Position numbers and translations under genes: made by a program. Below the pieces are notes generated by a model that worked only from the letters and a program-made list of their open reading frames with translations, searched no databases and was not told the origin of the DNA. A stretch of 64,000 bases of DNA from Chitiniphilus shinanonensis DSM 23277 (GTDB lineage Bacteria; Pseudomonadota; Gammaproteobacteria; Burkholderiales; Chitinibacteraceae): positions 1 through 64,000 of the forward strand of contig NZ_KB895338.1 of the NCBI RefSeq assembly GCF_000374805.1. Reading direction: 5' to 3'. Shown here in pieces: positions 61,684 through 64,000 of this stretch. Every line of letters begins with the position of its first letter. The stretch's first letter is position 1.

Positions 61684-61710
61684 AACCCCCGCTTCGGCGG
61701 GGGTTTTTTG
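61684..61710 (+). terminator. Chitinase 2 terminator
   Basis: ACCCCCGC and GCGGGGGT around a TTCG loop, followed by TTTTTTG: a textbook terminator. Confidence 0.95.
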
Positions 61711-61735
61711 TTGTGCGCCGGCACGTTGAAAAGCC

Positions 61736-61758
61736 AACCGGCCCCGATGGGGCCGGTT
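61736..61758 (-). terminator. Terminator of the PhoH gene
   Basis: AACCGGCCCC (61736-61745) and GGGGCCGGTT (61749-61758) form a 10-bp stem; on the minus strand it is followed by GGCTTTTC. It lies about 75 bases beyond the phoH stop. Confidence 0.7.
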
Positions 61759-61831
61759 GAGCGATAGGGCGTGGCAGGGCGCCGCGATACGTATTCCGAT
61801 CCAGCCAGGAGCTGGCCGGCGGCCGAACCGG

Positions 61832-63238
61832 CTACAACGTCTCGGCCGCGTAATCCGCCAGGCGCGAACGCTCGCCGCGTTGCAGCGTGATATGGCCGGA
61901 ATGCCCCCAGCCCTTGAAGCGGTCTACCACGAAGGTCAGGCCGGACGAACCCTCGGTGAGGTAGGGCGTGTCGATCTGGCTGATGTTGCCCAGGCAGACC
62001 ACCTTGGTGCCGGGGCCGGCGCGGGTGATCAGCGTCTTCATCTGCTTGGGCGTCAGGTTCTGCGCCTCGTCGATGATCAGGAACTTGTTGAGGAAGGTGC
62101 GGCCGCGCATGAAATTGAGCGACTTCACCTTGATGCGCGAGCGGATCAGGTCGCGCGTGGCGGCGCGGCCCCAGTCGCCGGCCTCGGCGTCCGACTGGTT
62201 GAGCACGTCGAGGTTGTCCTCCAGCGCGCCCATCCACGGCTGCATCTTTTCCTCCTCGGTGCCGGGCAGGAAGCCGATGTCCTCGCCCACCGGCACGGTG
62301 ACGCGGGTCATGATGATCTCGCTGTAGATCTTGGATTCCAGCGTTTGCGCCAGGCCCGCGGCCAGGGTGAGCAAGGTCTTGCCGGTGCCGGCCTGACCCA
62401 GCAGCGAGATGAAGTCGATATCCGGGTTCATCAGCAGGTTCAGCGCGAAGTTCTGCTCGCGGTTGCGCGCGGTGATGCCCCAGATGGCGTTCTTGTTGTG
62501 GCTGTAGTCCTTCAGGCTTTCCAGCGTGGCCTGCTTGCCCTCCACCCCGATCACCCGCGCGGCGAAGCCATCCACCGACTGGTACAGCATCTGGTTGGTG
62601 TAGAGGTCGGGACAGTCCGGTCCCTTGATCTTCCAGTAGCTGCGGCCGTTCTCCTGCCAGCTTTGCAGATCCTTGCCGTTGGTATCCCAGAAGCTGGGCT
62701 CGATCTCGCGCATGCCGGTGTAGAGGAGGTCGGTATCCTCCAGCACCTTGTCGTTGAAGTAATCCTCGGCGGCCAGGCCCATCGCACGCGCCTTGATGCG
62801 CATGTTGATGTCCTTGGACACCAGGATCACCTGGCGCTTGGGCTGCATCTGTTGCAGGTGGTGTACCACGCCCAAGATCTGGTTGTCGGCCTTGCCCATC
62901 GGCAACTGCGACGGCAGCACGCTGGTGATGGCCTCGGTCTGCAGGAACAGGTGACCGATGGCCTGGCCCTTGCTCGGCTGTTCCAGCGATACGCCTTCAT
63001 GCAGGTTGTGTTCGCGGCCGGCGATCAGTTCCTCGATGAAGCGGCTGGTCTGGCGCGCGTTGCGCGCCACTTCGCTCATGCCTTTCTTGTTGTTGTCCAG
63101 TTCCTCCAGCGTCATCATCGGCAGGAACAGATCGTGTTCCTCGAAGCGGAAGATGGACGTCGGATCGTGCATCAGCACGTTGGTGTCCAGCACGAAGAGC
63201 TTGGTTTCCTGAGCGCGGCGGGATTTGCGTGCGGCCAT
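61832..63238 (-). CDS. PIN-domain PhoH-family ATPase (PhoH2-like)
   Basis: 468 residues from MAARKSRRAQETKL (AAGGAA 6 nt upstream). An N-terminal PIN nuclease domain (FVLDTNVLMHDP, acidic Asp18; later Asp residues in VSKDINMRIKARAMG) is joined to a PhoH ATPase with Walker A GQAGTGKT (281-288) and Walker B LIIDEAQN. Such PIN-PhoH proteins act as ATP-driven RNA helicase/ribonucleases. It follows the peroxiredoxin gene on the same strand, with a hairpin between. Confidence 0.93.
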   Translation of the reverse strand: MAARKSRRAQETKLFVLDTNVLMHDPTSIFRFEEHDLFLPMMTLEELDNNKKGMSEVARNARQTSRFIEELIAGREHNLHEGVSLEQPSKGQAIGHLFLQTEAITSVLPSQLPMGKADNQILGVVHHLQQMQPKRQVILVSKDINMRIKARAMGLAAEDYFNDKVLEDTDLLYTGMREIEPSFWDTNGKDLQSWQENGRSYWKIKGPDCPDLYTNQMLYQSVDGFAARVIGVEGKQATLESLKDYSHNKNAIWGITARNREQNFALNLLMNPDIDFISLLGQAGTGKTLLTLAAGLAQTLESKIYSEIIMTRVTVPVGEDIGFLPGTEEEKMQPWMGALEDNLDVLNQSDAEAGDWGRAATRDLIRSRIKVKSLNFMRGRTFLNKFLIIDEAQNLTPKQMKTLITRAGPGTKVVCLGNISQIDTPYLTEGSSGLTFVVDRFKGWGHSGHITLQRGERSRLADYAAETL

Positions 63239-63279
63239 GGCTTTTCCTTGTTGTGATGGATGCTGGATGACAAACGACA

Positions 63280-63300
63280 AGGCGGCCACTGGGGCCGCCT
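63280..63300 (-). terminator. Hairpin between peroxiredoxin and PhoH genes
   Basis: AGGCGGCC (63280-63287) and GGCCGCCT (63293-63300); on the minus strand followed by TTGTCGTTTG, a modest terminator. Confidence 0.55.
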
Positions 63301-63304
63301 CGGG

Positions 63305-63760
63305 TTACTGCTTCAGGCTCTGGACGAAGGCGAGCACCTCCTCGACATGGCCGGGCACCTTCACCCCGCGCCATTCCTTGACGACGGCTCCGCTGCCGTC
63401 CACCACGAAGGTGCTGCGTTCGACGCCGCGCACCTGCTTTCCATACATGTTCTTCAGCTTCATCACGCCCATCGCTTCGCACAGCGCTTCCTCGGGATCG
63501 CTGATCAGCTCGAACGGAAAGCACTGCTTGGCCTTGAAGCCCTCGTGCGACTTCACCGAATCGCGCGATACCCCGAATACCTTCACGCCGGCGGCGGCGA
63601 ATGCATCGTGGTTCAGGCGGAAGTCGTTGCCCTCGGTGGTGCAGCCGGGGGTGTTGTCCTTGGGATAGAAGTACAGCACGTAGGTCTGCCCCTGTAGGGC
63701 GGCGGGATCGAAGGTGGCGCCGCCGGTGGTCGGCAGCGTAAGGGCGGGAATACTGGACAT
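63305..63760 (-). CDS. bcp: Thioredoxin-dependent peroxiredoxin, Bcp/PrxQ type
   Basis: 151 residues from MSSIPALTLPTTGG. The peroxidatic Cys40 is in YFYPKDNTPGCTTEGNDFR. The Cys five residues later, present in E. coli Bcp, is replaced (position 45 is Asn), while Cys80 (KAKQCFPFELISD) could be the resolving residue, as in PrxQ variants with a distant partner. It reduces peroxides with thioredoxin. The promoter region is shared with dcd, which is divergent. Confidence 0.95.
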   Translation of the reverse strand: MSSIPALTLPTTGGATFDPAALQGQTYVLYFYPKDNTPGCTTEGNDFRLNHDAFAAAGVKVFGVSRDSVKSHEGFKAKQCFPFELISDPEEALCEAMGVMKLKNMYGKQVRGVERSTFVVDGSGAVVKEWRGVKVPGHVEEVLAFVQSLKQ

Positions 63761-63946
63761 GGAATCTCCGGTGACGATGACTGCCTGCTTCTGCGGCGGC
63801 AGGCTCCGAGGGCGCCCTGACGGCTTTATTCTGGTCAAACCGCCTGCGCCCGGCAAGTGCGTGCCGGCCGGGTTGTTCTTTGCCAACAAGTGGGCGGGCG
63901 CGTTGAGTACAATACGCAGCAATTTTTTCCAGATGGTGTGACAACG

Positions 63947-64000
63947 ATGAGTATCAAGAGCGATCGCTGGATTCGCCGCATGGCCGAACAAAACGGGATG
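63947..64000 (+). CDS. dcd: dCTP deaminase, first 18 codons (runs off right edge)
   Basis: The ATG at 63947 starts MSIKSDRWIRRMAEQNGM, which matches the N-terminus of betaproteobacterial dCTP deaminase (makes dUTP from dCTP). The frame stays open to the edge. A weak GGTGTGACAACG precedes the ATG. Confidence 0.85.
   Translation, partial: MSIKSDRWIRRMAEQNGM

Overview
The window looks like the chromosome of a GC-rich, chitin-degrading betaproteobacterium, most likely in the Neisseriales (Chitiniphilus/Chitinibacteraceae-like). The evidence is a conserved run of housekeeping genes (rlmN, pilW/pilF, rodZ, ispG, hisS, yfgM-like, bamB, der, hfq, hflX, hflK, hflC, hisZ, purA), together with a cellulose synthase operon and two large secreted GH18 chitinases. 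The genus is an inference; no rRNA is present to confirm it.

Region by region. 1-2700 is an AT-rich accessory patch ending beside a tRNA-Gly(CCC). It holds the start of an IS110-family transposase leaving the left edge, decayed IS3- and IS1595-family transposases, a lipoprotein gene broken at a T tract, and an orphan secreted protein. 2.8-5.8 kb has a DUF1653 gene and alaS. 5.9-10.5 kb has a Bcr/CflA exporter and two LysR regulators, each divergent from a small oxidoreductase gene. 10.5-16.5 kb holds a response-regulator/EAL phosphodiesterase, recX, recA (with an unusual GAAC-N4-GTTC palindrome at its promoter) and a histidine kinase. 16.9-24.7 kb has dadA, guaB, a patatin-like protein, overlapping dsbB-oxyR, a rubredoxin-reductase-like flavoprotein and a SPOR protein. 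24.8-40.3 kb is the housekeeping block from ndk to purA. 40.4-44.3 kb has a zinc peptidase, thpR, a DUF4743-Nudix protein and class I fumarase.

44.4-52.7 kb is a minus-strand bcsA-bcsB-bcsZ-bcsC operon in which every junction is a 4-nt overlap. BcsA keeps its glycosyltransferase motifs and a c-di-GMP-binding PilZ domain, so the EAL protein at 10.5-12.7 kb is a plausible but unlinked modulator. 53.1-55.1 kb has a threonine/serine dehydratase and a SARP/BTAD-type regulator. An AT-rich stretch of about 700 bp with inverted repeats follows, then chitinase 1, a membrane protein resembling the eukaryotic DIE2/ALG10 alpha-1,2-glucosyltransferase, and chitinase 2, a paralog of chitinase 1 with a different Pro-rich linker. 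The right end has a PIN-PhoH ATPase, a PrxQ/Bcp peroxiredoxin and the first 18 codons of dcd.

The most unusual parts are the bacterial ALG10-like gene between two chitinases, the SARP-like regulator next to them, the palindrome at recA, and the decayed mobile patch at the left edge.
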